Shown: positions 28,327-37,209 of the stretch, piece after piece | Layout: every line of letters starts with the position of its first letter | Numbering within the stretch: position 1 is the stretch's first letter | Source of the DNA: 34-65-8 sp963529855 | Lineage (GTDB): Bacteria; Pseudomonadota; Alphaproteobacteria; Sphingomonadales; Sphingomonadaceae | Assembly (NCBI GenBank): GCA_963529855.1 | Contig: CAURZK010000002.1 | Span: 186,001 to 250,000 of the forward strand | DNA length: 64,000 bases | Reading direction: 5' to 3' | Position numbers and translations under genes: made by a program | The notes under the pieces: generated by a model | The model's database searches: none | What the model saw: the letters and a program-made list of their open reading frames with translations, nothing else | What the model was told of the DNA's origin: nothing

Positions 28327-28712
28327 CTCGCGATCCCCTCATCCGCGTCACCGCGATGCCGGCGGATACGAACCCCTATGGCGGGGTGTTCGGCGGGTGG
28401 CTGATGAGCCAGATGGCATTGGGCGCAGGCGCGTTGGCCAGCCGGGTGGGGCAGGGCAAGGCGGTGGTCGTCTCGGCCACCGATTTCGCCTTTCCCGGCG
28501 CGATGGCGGTGGGGGACGAGCTCAGCATCTATTGCGAGGTTGCCGCTACCGGCACCACCTCGCTCACCATCGCGGCCGAGGGCATCGCGCGCGAACGCAA
28601 TGGCGAGGCGACGACACGGGTTTGCAGCGGCACCTTCAAGTTCGTCCTGCTCGACGAGAGCAATCGCCCCCGCGCGGTGAACGAGGCGGCGCTTCAGGCG
28701 AACGATCAATGA
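28323..28712 (+). CDS. Hotdog-fold acyl-CoA thioesterase
   Basis: The 129-residue protein is a YciA-like acyl-CoA thioesterase. The family core DTNPYGGVFGGWLMSQMALGAGALAS contains the catalytic-type Asn/Asp and the long hotdog helix; VVSATDFAFPGAMAVGDELSIYCEV and TRVCSGTFKFVLLDE follow. It probably hydrolyses short or medium acyl-CoAs, though no substrate can be read from sequence. It is coupled by ATGA to the small membrane protein upstream and possibly by ATGA to the doubtful ORF downstream, placing it between the PDH E2 and E3 genes. Confidence 0.85.
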   Translation: MTRDPLIRVTAMPADTNPYGGVFGGWLMSQMALGAGALASRVGQGKAVVVSATDFAFPGAMAVGDELSIYCEVAATGTTSLTIAAEGIARERNGEATTRVCSGTFKFVLLDESNRPRAVNEAALQANDQ

Positions 28713-28948
28713 GCGTTTTCCTACTCGCCCCTGCCCGTGGCATGAGCACCTCTTTGGCCCGTGTTACCGCCCGTTTCGCCGCATCGCACCAAAGTGACGC
28801 CGCGCAGCCGCAAGGTTACGCGGTTGCCTCGCAAGTTGACGCCTTCCGGGCCCAAGGTGACGCCATCATGCGCAAGGCGACATTTCTTCCCCTGCACACT
28901 GTGACAAGTGTGACATCACCCCATCGAATCAGGACCCGAAATGGCTGA
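28709..28948 (+). CDS. Doubtful 79-residue ORF carrying a heptad repeat
   Basis: The frame starts at an ATG overlapping the thioesterase stop (ATGA) and runs 8 nt into lpd. Its middle is a seven-residue repeat (QSDAAQP, QGYAVAS, QVDAFRA, QGDAIMR) caused by a 21-bp DNA repeat. No family is recognised. Either this is a real coupled small gene or the DNA repeat is regulatory and the open frame is a by-product. The coupled start supports the first; the operator-like palindrome inside it supports the second. Confidence 0.35.
   Translation: MSVFLLAPARGMSTSLARVTARFAASHQSDAAQPQGYAVASQVDAFRAQGDAIMRKATFLPLHTVTSVTSPHRIRTRNG
28790..28884 (+). repeat. Tandem 21-bp-period repeat array in front of lpd
   Basis: Units begin CAAAGTGACGCC (28790), CAAGGTTACGCG (28811), CAAGTTGACGCC (28832), CAAGGTGACGCC (28853) and CAAGGCGACATT (28873). 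The spacing is 21, 21, 21 and 20 bp, two helical turns, with the first 12 nt of each unit best conserved. The last unit is 57 nt from the lpd start. Confidence 0.75.
28895..28912 (+). promoter_or_regulatory. Operator-like palindrome upstream of lpd
   Basis: CACACT (28895-28900) and AGTGTG (28907-28912) are perfect inverted repeats around GTGACA, and GTGACA recurs as a direct repeat 9 nt later. It ends 28 nt before the lpd ATG. It looks like a regulator binding site; the regulator is unknown. Confidence 0.45.
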
Positions 28949-30353
28949 TACCCAATACGACGTCATCGTGCTCGGCAGTGGCCCGGGCGGCTATGTCGCG
29001 GCGATCCGCTGCGCCCAGCTCGGCCTCAAGACCGCGATTGTGGAGCGCGAGAACCTGGGCGGCATCTGCCTCAACTGGGGCTGCATCCCGACCAAGGCGC
29101 TGCTGCGATCGGCCGAGATCTTCCACTACATGCAGCACGCGGGCGATTACGGCCTGAAGGTGCAGGGGATCGAGGCCGACCTCGCCGCGATCGTCAAGCG
29201 CAGCCGGGGCGTGGCCAAGCAGCTCAATCAGGGCGTCACCCACCTGATGAAGAAGAACAAGATCGCGGTCCACATGGGCGAGGGCGTGCTGACCGGCCCC
29301 ACCAGCCTGACCGTGAAGGGTGAGAAGGGCGAGGAGAAGCTCACGGCCAAGCACGTGATCGTCGCCACCGGCGCGCGGGCGCGCGAACTGCCCTTCGCCA
29401 AGTCCGACGGCAAGCGCGTGTGGACCTATCGCCATGCGATGGTGCCCGAAGAAATGCCGAAGAAGCTGCTGGTGATTGGCAGCGGCGCGATCGGGATCGA
29501 GTTCGCCAGCTTCTACAACGACATGGGCAGCGAAGTGACCGTGGTCGAGATGCTCGACCGGATCGTGCCGGTCGAGGATGCGGACGTTTCGGCGTTCCTC
29601 GAGAAGAGCCTGACCAAGCAGGGCATGACGATCATGACCGGTGCCGGAGTCGAGGACCTCAAGGTCGGTGCCAGCGGCGTCAAGGCGAAGATCAAGGGGA
29701 AGGATGGCAAGGTCGCCGAAACCGAGTTCAGCCACGTGATCGTCGCGGTCGGCATCGTGCCCAACACCGAGAACATCGGGCTGGAGAAGCTCGCCGATCT
29801 CGACCGTGGGTTCATCCAGATCGATCCCTACGGTCGCACCAGGTCGAAGGGGCTGTGGGCCATCGGCGACTGCACGCCCGGCCCATGGCTGGCGCACAAG
29901 GCGAGCCACGAGGGCGTGACCGCCGCCGAAGCCATCGCGCAGGAACTGGGCAACAGGGACGTCCACCCCCACGCGCTCGACCGGAACAACATCCCGGGCT
30001 GCACCTACTGCCACCCCCAGGTCGCCAGCGTCGGCATGACCGAGGCGAAGGCAAAGGAAGCTGGGTATGAGGTCAAGGCCGGCACCTTCCCCTTCATCGG
30101 CAACGGCAAGGCGATCGCGCTGGGCGAGGCGGAAGGCTTCATCAAGACCGTGTTCGACGCCAGGACCGGCGAACTGCTGGGTGCCCACATGATCGGCGCC
30201 GAAGTGACCGAACTGATCCAGGGATACACCGTGGGCAAGCAGCTCGAGACGACCGAGGCCGAACTGATGCAGACGGTCTTCCCGCATCCGACCCTGAGCG
30301 AGATGATGCACGAAAGCGTGCTCGCGGCCTACGGACGGGCGCTGCACATCTAG
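28941..30353 (+). CDS. lpdA: Dihydrolipoyl dehydrogenase (E3)
   Basis: E3 reoxidises dihydrolipoamide of the 2-oxoacid dehydrogenases with FAD and NAD+. The FAD-binding motif is VIVLGSGPGGYVAAIRCAQLG, and the redox disulfide is in GGICLNWGCIPTKALLRS. The NAD-binding fold is LLVIGSGAIGIEFASFYNDMG. The C-terminal dimerisation domain carries the catalytic His-Glu pair in TVFPHPTLSEMMHES. Length 470 aa. In the same run as pdhC, so it is probably the PDH E3. Confidence 0.96.
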   Translation: MADTQYDVIVLGSGPGGYVAAIRCAQLGLKTAIVERENLGGICLNWGCIPTKALLRSAEIFHYMQHAGDYGLKVQGIEADLAAIVKRSRGVAKQLNQGVTHLMKKNKIAVHMGEGVLTGPTSLTVKGEKGEEKLTAKHVIVATGARARELPFAKSDGKRVWTYRHAMVPEEMPKKLLVIGSGAIGIEFASFYNDMGSEVTVVEMLDRIVPVEDADVSAFLEKSLTKQGMTIMTGAGVEDLKVGASGVKAKIKGKDGKVAETEFSHVIVAVGIVPNTENIGLEKLADLDRGFIQIDPYGRTRSKGLWAIGDCTPGPWLAHKASHEGVTAAEAIAQELGNRDVHPHALDRNNIPGCTYCHPQVASVGMTEAKAKEAGYEVKAGTFPFIGNGKAIALGEAEGFIKTVFDARTGELLGAHMIGAEVTELIQGYTVGKQLETTEAELMQTVFPHPTLSEMMHESVLAAYGRALHI

Positions 30354-30375
30354 TCGCAGCGCAGGGGAGGGCGAG

Positions 30376-32232
30376 ATGACCGATTTCCTGATCCTCGCCT
30401 TCGTCATCCTGATGGCGGGCGTGGTCGCGGTACCGCTGGCGACGCGATACGGGTTGGGGTCGGTTCTGGGCTATCTGCTCGCGGGAATGGCGCTGTCGCC
30501 GTTGCTGGGTGCTCTCAATGTCGATGTAGAAGGCTTGCAGGTCTTCGCCGAGTTCGGCGTGGTGATGATGCTGTTCATCGTCGGGCTGGAGCTGGAGCCG
30601 AAGGCGCTGTGGGCCATGCGCGGGCGGCTGCTCGGCATGGGCGGCGGGCAGGTGGTGCTCAGCACCTTCGCGCTCGCTGCAGTGGCGCTGGCGTATGGTG
30701 CGGTGTGGCAGACGGCGCTGGCGATCGGCATGATCCTGGCGCTGTCCTCGACCGCGATCGTGGTGCAATCGCTGACGGAAAAAGGCCTGCTGCGCAGCAC
30801 CGGGGGTGAAGCGAGCTTTTCCGTCCTGTTGTTTCAGGACGTGGCAGTAATCCCGATCCTCGCGCTGCTACCGCTTCTGGCGATGCCGGAATATGCCGCA
30901 CTGGCGGCTGCGGACGGGCATGGCGGCCACGGCCACGGCATCGACATTACCGCCGGAATGCCTGCCTGGCTGGCTGCTATCGTGACGGTCGGCGCAGTCG
31001 TGGCGGTGGTGCTGATCGGTGTGTTCCTCACGCGCCCGGTGTTCCGCTACATCGCGCGGGCGAACCTGCGCGAACTGTTCACCGCCGCGGCGCTGGTGTT
31101 CGTCATCGGCATCGCGCTGCTGATGAGCATGGTCGGCCTGAGCCCCGCGCTCGGTACCTTCATCGCCGGGGTGGTGCTGGCGAACAGCGAGTATCGTCAC
31201 GAACTCGAAAGCGACATCGACCCGTTCAAGGGGCTGCTGCTCGGGCTGTTTTTCATCACCGTGGGCGCAGGCATCGACTTCGAACTGGCGATGGCTGAAT
31301 GGCAGACGGTGCTGTCCGCAGCTGCAATCGTGATTGCACTCAAGATTGCAGTGCTTGCATTCATCGGCAGGCTCGCCGGATTGCGGCGGCAGTCGGCGTG
31401 GTTGTTCTCGTTGTCGTTGCCGCAAGCGGGCGAGTTTGCCTTCGTTCTCATCGCCTTCGCGCTTGCCAGCTCGGTATTGCCGCCGGCCACCGCCGATCTG
31501 CTCCTGCTGGTCGTGGCGCTGACCATGCTCGTTACCCCGATGCTGTTCATCGCCTACGACCGCCTGATCGAAGCTGCCTACTGCAAAGGGGACGAGCGCG
31601 AGGCAGACGCGATCGAGGAGGACAACCCGATCATTATTGCCGGGCGCGGGCGCGTGGGCGGGATCGTCGACCGGATGCTCGATGCTGCCGGTCACCGGGC
31701 GACAGTGATCGACTACGACAGCGAACATATCGAACAACTCAAGAAGTTCGGCGCCAAGAGTTATTTCGGTGATGCGACCCGGCCGGACCTGCTCGCCAGC
31801 GCCGGGATTGCGCGGGCCAAGCTGCTGGTCGTCGCGCTCGACGAACGCGAGCAGATCGACAAGCTGACCCAATATGCGATCACCAACTTTCCGAAGCTGC
31901 ATGTCGTCGTCCGCGCCAAGGACCGCGATCACGTCTATCGCCTGTGGGCGATGGGCGCACGCGACGTGATCCGCGAGACGTATGACAGTTCGCTGCGCAT
32001 GGGCCGCTCAGCCTACGAAGCGCTCGGCGCGGACCGCCAGACCGCGCAGGCGATGGTCGATGCCTGGGAAGAACGCGACCGAACATCGATGCGCGCAGTG
32101 GCCGACCTTTATCGCCTCGACATTCCCAGCTGGGAGAACGAGCCTCTGCTGGCCAAGATCCGCGAGCTGCGCGCCGAATGGGACCCCAAGCTGCGCGAAC
32201 AGATGGACGAGATCGTGGGGCGCAGCCGCTGA
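30376..32232 (+). CDS. Monovalent cation:proton antiporter, CPA2/Kef family with RCK domain
   Basis: The membrane part (about residues 1-395) has some 12 hydrophobic segments and the CPA2 features GLELEPKALW, LSSTAIVVQSLTEKGL and LSPALGTFIAGVVLANSEYRHELESDIDPFKGLLLGLFFITVGAGID. A His-rich loop (HGGHGHG, about residues 178-184) could bind metal. A cytoplasmic TrkA-N/RCK domain starts NPIIIAGRGRVGGIVDRML with a Rossmann GxGxxG. It is a probable K+/H+ antiporter resembling KefB/KefC, without a visible KefF/KefG partner. Length 618 aa. It starts 22 nt after lpd and is convergent with acs. Confidence 0.9.
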   Translation: MTDFLILAFVILMAGVVAVPLATRYGLGSVLGYLLAGMALSPLLGALNVDVEGLQVFAEFGVVMMLFIVGLELEPKALWAMRGRLLGMGGGQVVLSTFALAAVALAYGAVWQTALAIGMILALSSTAIVVQSLTEKGLLRSTGGEASFSVLLFQDVAVIPILALLPLLAMPEYAALAAADGHGGHGHGIDITAGMPAWLAAIVTVGAVVAVVLIGVFLTRPVFRYIARANLRELFTAAALVFVIGIALLMSMVGLSPALGTFIAGVVLANSEYRHELESDIDPFKGLLLGLFFITVGAGIDFELAMAEWQTVLSAAAIVIALKIAVLAFIGRLAGLRRQSAWLFSLSLPQAGEFAFVLIAFALASSVLPPATADLLLLVVALTMLVTPMLFIAYDRLIEAAYCKGDEREADAIEEDNPIIIAGRGRVGGIVDRMLDAAGHRATVIDYDSEHIEQLKKFGAKSYFGDATRPDLLASAGIARAKLLVVALDEREQIDKLTQYAITNFPKLHVVVRAKDRDHVYRLWAMGARDVIRETYDSSLRMGRSAYEALGADRQTAQAMVDAWEERDRTSMRAVADLYRLDIPSWENEPLLAKIRELRAEWDPKLREQMDEIVGRSR

Positions 32233-32240
32233 GCCAGTGG

Positions 32241-34181
32241 CTAGCGGTTGAGCCGGCCGGCGATCAGGCCGTCCACCAGGCTCGGATCCGCCAGCGTCGA
32301 GGTATCGCCCAGCGCTCCGTAATCGTTCTCAGCGATCTTGCGCAGGATGCGGCGCATGATCTTGCCCGAGCGGGTCTTGGGCAGGGCTGGGGTGAAGTGC
32401 AGGTGATCGGGCGATGCGATCGGCCCGATTTCCTTGCGCACATGCGCGCGCAGCTCCGCGGTCAGAGCCTCGTCGCCATCCTCGCCTGCGTTGAGTGTTA
32501 CATAGCAATAGATACCCTGGCCCTTGATATCATGCGGGAAGCCGACCACTGCCGCCTCGGCCACCTTGGGATGAAGCACCAGCGCGCTTTCGACCTCCGC
32601 CGTACCCATCCGGTGTCCGGAGACGTTGATGACGTCATCCACCCTGCCCGTGATCCAATAATAACCGTCCTCATCACGGCGGCAGCCATCGCCGGTGAAA
32701 TACTTGCCCCGATAGGCAGTGAAATAGGTTTGGACGAAACGGTCATGATCGCCGTAGACGGTCCGCGCCTGTCCCGGCCAGGAACGCGCGACGCACAGGT
32801 TGCCAGAGGCTTCGCCTTCCAGCACCACACCATCCGCATCGACCAGTTCAGGCACCACGCCGAAGAACGGGCGGCCAGCGCTGCCCGGCTTCATGTCGTG
32901 CGCGCCGGGCAGAGTGGTGATCATGATCCCGCCCGTTTCCGTCTGCCACCAGGTATCGACGACGGGCGTCTGGCCCCGGCCGACGTTGTCATGATACCAG
33001 CGCCACGCCTCGGGATTGATCGGTTCTCCGACACTGCCCAGCAGCCTCAGCTTCGAAAGATCGTGCCTGGCAACATGGCCTACGCCTTCACGCATCAGGG
33101 CCCGGATGGCGGTAGGCGCAGTGTAGAAGATGTTGACCCCGTGCTTGGCGCAGACCTGCCAGAACCGGTCGTGGTCGGGGTAATTCGGCACGCCTTCGAA
33201 CATCAGTGCAGTCGCGCCATTCTGCAGTGGGCCGTAAACGATATAGCTGTGCCCGGTGACCCAGCCGATGTCGGCGGTGCACCAGTAAACCTCACCCGGC
33301 CGATAATCGAACACGTAGCGGAACGTGGTCTCCGTCCACACGGCATAGCCGCCGGTCGTGTGCAGCACGCCCTTAGGCTTGCCGGTGGAGCCTGACGTGT
33401 AGAGGATGAACAGCGGGTCTTCGGCATCCATTGGTTCGCAGGGGCACTCCTTGCCCACGTCCCCGGACAGCTCGTGATACCAAAAATCGCGACCAGCGTG
33501 CATTGCTACCGAAGCGCCGGTATGTCGTATCACCAACACAGCCTTGACCACGACCTTCTCAAGCGCGGCGTCGACATTCGCCTTGAGCGGGACCTTCTTC
33601 GAACCGCGCAGCCCCTCGTCGGCGGTGATTACCCAGTCGCTCGCGCAATCCTCGATCCGGCCGGCAATGGCTTCGGGGGAGAAACCGCCGAACACGACCG
33701 AATGTACCGCGCCGATCCGGACGCACGCGAGCATGGCGAAGGCGCCTTCCGGGATCATCGGCATGTAGATGGTGACGCGGTCACCCTTCGCGACGCCCAG
33801 CTTGCGCAGGGTGTTCGCCATGCGCATGACTTCGCGCTGGAGATCGGCATAAGTGATCCGTCGAACTTCGCCTTCCGGATCGTCCGGTTCGAAAATCAGC
33901 GCGATACGATCGCCATTTCCGGCCGCGACATGGCGATCGACGGCGTTATGGCAGATGTTCAGCTTGCCGCCTTCGAACCAGCGGATGTCGACGGGATCGA
34001 AGCTCCAGTTGGCGATCGTGGCTGGCTGCTCGAACCAGTCGAGCCGCGCTGCCTGCTCTGCCCAGAAGCTGTCAGGGTCGGCAATGCTGCGCGCATAGAG
34101 TGTTTCGTATTGTTCGGCCGTGCAGAGCGTCCCGGCCGATGCGCTGGCAGGTTTGCGGACCCATTGCTCTGCGACTGACAT
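32241..34181 (-). CDS. acs: Acetyl-CoA synthetase (AMP-forming)
   Basis: Acs makes acetyl-CoA from acetate, ATP and CoA through acetyl-AMP. Seen are the AMP-binding P-loop LFILYTSGSTGKPKGVLHTTGGY, WCTADIGWVTGHSYIVYGPL, VDTWWQTETGG, and FTGDGCRRDEDGYYWITGRVDDVINVSGHRMGT. The regulatory and catalytic Lys lies in PKTRSGKIMRRILR, the site that protein acetylases modify and sirtuins reverse in other bacteria. ATG 34181 is preferred; a longer frame to 34307 would cover the promoter. Length 646 aa. Monocistronic by context. Confidence 0.96.
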   Translation of the reverse strand: MSVAEQWVRKPASASAGTLCTAEQYETLYARSIADPDSFWAEQAARLDWFEQPATIANWSFDPVDIRWFEGGKLNICHNAVDRHVAAGNGDRIALIFEPDDPEGEVRRITYADLQREVMRMANTLRKLGVAKGDRVTIYMPMIPEGAFAMLACVRIGAVHSVVFGGFSPEAIAGRIEDCASDWVITADEGLRGSKKVPLKANVDAALEKVVVKAVLVIRHTGASVAMHAGRDFWYHELSGDVGKECPCEPMDAEDPLFILYTSGSTGKPKGVLHTTGGYAVWTETTFRYVFDYRPGEVYWCTADIGWVTGHSYIVYGPLQNGATALMFEGVPNYPDHDRFWQVCAKHGVNIFYTAPTAIRALMREGVGHVARHDLSKLRLLGSVGEPINPEAWRWYHDNVGRGQTPVVDTWWQTETGGIMITTLPGAHDMKPGSAGRPFFGVVPELVDADGVVLEGEASGNLCVARSWPGQARTVYGDHDRFVQTYFTAYRGKYFTGDGCRRDEDGYYWITGRVDDVINVSGHRMGTAEVESALVLHPKVAEAAVVGFPHDIKGQGIYCYVTLNAGEDGDEALTAELRAHVRKEIGPIASPDHLHFTPALPKTRSGKIMRRILRKIAENDYGALGDTSTLADPSLVDGLIAGRLNR

Positions 34182-34311
34182 CACGCCTTCTCCCGGATCG
34201 GTTGTCCCCACGTTACCTGTAAAAACACAAACGTGAGCCGATTTCAGCTGCCAGATTATGCCCGGCTTATCCACCGCTAGCCATCCGTGCCAGCGATGTT
34301 TGCGCATCCGG

Positions 34312-34326
34312 CGAGCCTCAGGCTCG
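34312..34326 (-). terminator. Short hairpin after the chaperone-usher operon
   Basis: CGAGCC and GGCTCG form a perfect 6-bp stem with a 3-nt loop just after the stop of the last operon gene. No T run follows, so any terminator role is weak. Confidence 0.35.
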
Positions 34327-34327
34327 G

Positions 34328-34828
34328 CTAGTACCGGACCGTGATAACTATCGCATCGGAGTAAGTGCCCGCGCGAACTCGCTGATTACGGGGTATCCGC
34401 CCGTAAACTGCGAAACTTCGCCCGAAAAGAAGGAGCCCGTTCAGGGATGCGCTGAGCCTGCTGGAACCGCTGGTGCCATCGCCGAACGGAAGCGTTCGGG
34501 CGCTATCAACGAAGATATTATATTCGAGCGTGTTTTGACCCTGCTTCATCACGCGCCGCGCCGGGTTGCCGGATAATCCGGCGCTTGCTGCAACGTCGAC
34601 CGATCCGAACAGGGCCACGACGCCGGTGCAATTGACCGAAACCGTTCCGGCTGCATCGTCAGGCGTGGATGCGTTCGGATCGTATACACCGAAGGTCACG
34701 TCGGACGTCGAAGCCGAACATGAGCATAATGTGCACGCCTTCGCAGGGCTCGGAAAGATGGCGCTGCCAAACAGGGCTGCGGTCGTCAGGCCGAGGAAGT
34801 TGGCCATGCCGGTTGGCAAGCACGTCAT
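34328..34828 (-). CDS. SCPU (spore coat U) domain pilin-like subunit, last gene of the usher locus
   Basis: The 166-residue secreted protein has a signal peptide ending near SPAKA and a single SCPU domain: VTFGVYDPNASTPDDAAGTVSVNCTG, LEYNIFVDSARTLPFGDGTSG, and the C-terminal donor-type strand GTYSDAIVITVRY. The mature N terminus is Cys-rich (ACTLCSCS), unlike the first subunit, and may form extra disulfides. By position it corresponds to a CsuE-like tip protein, but it lacks the second domain of CsuE. Its ATG overlaps the usher stop (ATGA) with GGAG 8 nt upstream. Confidence 0.82.
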   Translation of the reverse strand: MTCLPTGMANFLGLTTAALFGSAIFPSPAKACTLCSCSASTSDVTFGVYDPNASTPDDAAGTVSVNCTGVVALFGSVDVAASAGLSGNPARRVMKQGQNTLEYNIFVDSARTLPFGDGTSGSSRLSASLNGLLLFGRSFAVYGRIPRNQRVRAGTYSDAIVITVRY

Positions 34829-37200
34829 AAGGATACTCCTGGATCGCTTGATGGAGCGCAGATCACCGGCCTGTGTGCATCGGCCGCATGGAGAGGCGGC
34901 AACTCGGTTTCGCAGGCGAAGTGCTGGCCTTTGATCGACACGGTCATGCCGGGAGTGGTCGCCCCGAAATATACCAGGCCGTCATAACCCGTCAGGCCGA
35001 CCAGGCTCGGTCCGAGGTAAACGTCCAGACCGGGTGGGACCGGCGCCCCTTCCTGATCGACGAACGCGACCGTCACCGACGTTCCGCGAGCACCCCCGAA
35101 CCGCGCCTTTACCGCCTGTCGGAAGCCCGGCACGACCAGACTTTCGACCCCGTCGATGTCGGCATTGATCGGCAGCATGGATGCATCAAGGGAAATGCGG
35201 TTTTCAGTAAAGGGCCGAAGGCCCGGTATGATGGCCGGTTTCCCGCTGCTGACGCTGGCAGCGACAGGGCGGTTTTCGAGATAGAGGGCCACTGGTGCGT
35301 CGCTTTCCAGCTCGATTATCGCAAAGGCATCATCGATTCGAGGCGTCGCAACGATCTGGCCGGGCACCGCGACCAGCGCCCCGCGCGCATTCACCCGCAG
35401 ACCGCTGCCGCCCTCGCTCCAGTCTCCTGAAAGTTCGATATCTCCCATGTGTGTTCGCAGTATACCAGTCGTGCTGATGTTCGGTCCGCGGCCGTGCGGC
35501 CCCAAGCTGGCAGCGACCTGGACGCCGAGCCCCTGGTCATTCGGCACATCGCGGCTGGCAATGGCGACCACACGAGAGTCGTCGACCCGGAAGCTGGCAT
35601 GGCCGCGCCGGCCCAGACGGACGCTGGCCGATAGAAACGCACCCTGATCGATTTTGTCGCGGAATTGGGTGCGGCGATATCCCATGGTGAAGTACGCGCC
35701 ATTCACCGATCGTGCGATGCTGATGTCGGTCGCGCGGTAGCCTTCTCCGTCGGACGATCGTGCATCGATGTGGCCAAGGCTCACATGGCCCAGAACGCCG
35801 AGCGATACCGTGCCGGCGATCGCGAGTTCTCGCTGGTAGGATCGTGCTCGCAAATGGCTGGTGTCGGGCTGACCTACCGTGGCGAATTCCCCATTATCGC
35901 GCTGGTAACTGAAAGTGACGGAATGGGTGGGGGCAATGCGCTGAAACTGGACGCGAGCGAACGTGCCGCGCCGGTCGTTGGAGCGTGAGACGGCCCCCGC
36001 CATGCTGAACTCGCCTATCGGGGACAGCACCCAGCCCAATGCCGCCCCGGCCATCTGGATCGATGGGCTGATTTCAGCCCGTCCCGAAGCTGTCAGAGTT
36101 TCGCTCAGCCCGACGCGGGCGAAAGCTGCGCCGAACGGCTGGCCATAATCGAAGCCGCGCACTGCGAAGTTTTCGCGCAGAAAACCTGCTTCGATCGAAT
36201 AATCGGCCAGTCCGGGGATCAGCAGCCGCGAGCTGGTATAGAAACTTCGGGACACCTCGCGGCTGATGCCCGCGCTGTCTGTGACCCTCATGGTGACTTC
36301 GCCTGCACCGGAAAACATTGGCTGGTAATCGATCAGGAATGTGCCTGGCTGAACATCGAGGGAAGTCCTTGCACCAGCAGACAGAAGCTCGACCGTTGAG
36401 GGCTGCGTGGCGGAGCCTGCCAGGCTTGGGATCGGAAAGGTGATGCCGTCCGGGTCGAGCGAAAAGTCCGAACCGATCCTCACGCCCGCAAACCGCACCG
36501 GGGCGTTCCATTCCGCCGCTCGCGTGTTCGTGTCGCCGACGACCATGCGAATGCGGTTTGCTGGCAAGTCGCGCTGGTAGAACGTCTCCAGACGCACAGG
36601 CCCCCGGCGACCGGCCTGGAATAGAGCCGTGGTTCCAGCCAGGCCCCAGGGGCCGGACAGGCCGCTGTCGACAAATGCCGATGCCGACTGCTGCCCGCGC
36701 CAGTGCGATGCGACGAGATCGTAGCTGAGGAATGCCGCAGGAACTATCTCGCCTACCTGGGTCAGCTTCGGCCGCCGGGTGACACGAGCGGTCGGAAACA
36801 CCGAGATATCGGCGTCGATCGTCAGCATGGTGCCGTCGTCGGACAGCCTGGCTGCCAATCCCGCGACAGACGACAGGGAAACATAATCCTCTCCATTTAT
36901 GCGGATCTCGCCTGTCATCGCTGTGGGAAAGGCAACGAACTTCCGCAGGTCGGCGCTTCGCACCAGCAACTGGGCATTTTGTCCGGCAATCAGCACGGGA
37001 TCGGACGATAACCGGCCGTTGATGATGAGCCCCACAGGGCGCACCGAATTGATGATTTCGGGCAGCAGGCGCGTGGCCTTAGAACTGGCAGTCAGCGGCA
37101 ATTCCGTGGGGCTGTTCCCCTTTGCCCGCAGATCATCGGCCACCGCGCCAAGTGCGACGAGTGCGATGCACGACGATCGCCGCAGAAAAGGAGACATCAC
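34825..37200 (-). CDS. Outer-membrane fimbrial usher (archaic chaperone-usher type)
   Basis: The usher secretes and assembles pilin subunits through the outer membrane. An N-terminal signal region (MMSPFLRRSSCIALVALGA) is followed by an N-terminal domain with LIINGRLSSDPVLIAGQ, a beta-barrel/plug region containing ITFPIPSLAGSATQPSTVELL and PGTFLIDYQPMFSGAGEVTM, then C-terminal domains with YDGLVYFGATTPG and a final Cys pair (FACETELP ... PVICAP). Length 791 aa is at the short end for ushers and typical of archaic forms. It sits 9 nt after the chaperone gene. Confidence 0.9.
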   Translation of the reverse strand: MMSPFLRRSSCIALVALGAVADDLRAKGNSPTELPLTASSKATRLLPEIINSVRPVGLIINGRLSSDPVLIAGQNAQLLVRSADLRKFVAFPTAMTGEIRINGEDYVSLSSVAGLAARLSDDGTMLTIDADISVFPTARVTRRPKLTQVGEIVPAAFLSYDLVASHWRGQQSASAFVDSGLSGPWGLAGTTALFQAGRRGPVRLETFYQRDLPANRIRMVVGDTNTRAAEWNAPVRFAGVRIGSDFSLDPDGITFPIPSLAGSATQPSTVELLSAGARTSLDVQPGTFLIDYQPMFSGAGEVTMRVTDSAGISREVSRSFYTSSRLLIPGLADYSIEAGFLRENFAVRGFDYGQPFGAAFARVGLSETLTASGRAEISPSIQMAGAALGWVLSPIGEFSMAGAVSRSNDRRGTFARVQFQRIAPTHSVTFSYQRDNGEFATVGQPDTSHLRARSYQRELAIAGTVSLGVLGHVSLGHIDARSSDGEGYRATDISIARSVNGAYFTMGYRRTQFRDKIDQGAFLSASVRLGRRGHASFRVDDSRVVAIASRDVPNDQGLGVQVAASLGPHGRGPNISTTGILRTHMGDIELSGDWSEGGSGLRVNARGALVAVPGQIVATPRIDDAFAIIELESDAPVALYLENRPVAASVSSGKPAIIPGLRPFTENRISLDASMLPINADIDGVESLVVPGFRQAVKARFGGARGTSVTVAFVDQEGAPVPPGLDVYLGPSLVGLTGYDGLVYFGATTPGMTVSIKGQHFACETELPPLHAADAHRPVICAPSSDPGVSL

Positions 37201-37209
37201 TCGCCCCCA

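Noticed and set aside
28790..28884. CRISPR array
   Set aside because: The 21-bp-period units have no separate conserved repeats and unique spacers of CRISPR size, the copies are degenerate, and no cas gene is near.
28929..30407. 492-residue antisense ORF across lpd
   Set aside because: A shadow of lpd on the other strand with a biased His/Leu/Gly composition and no motifs.
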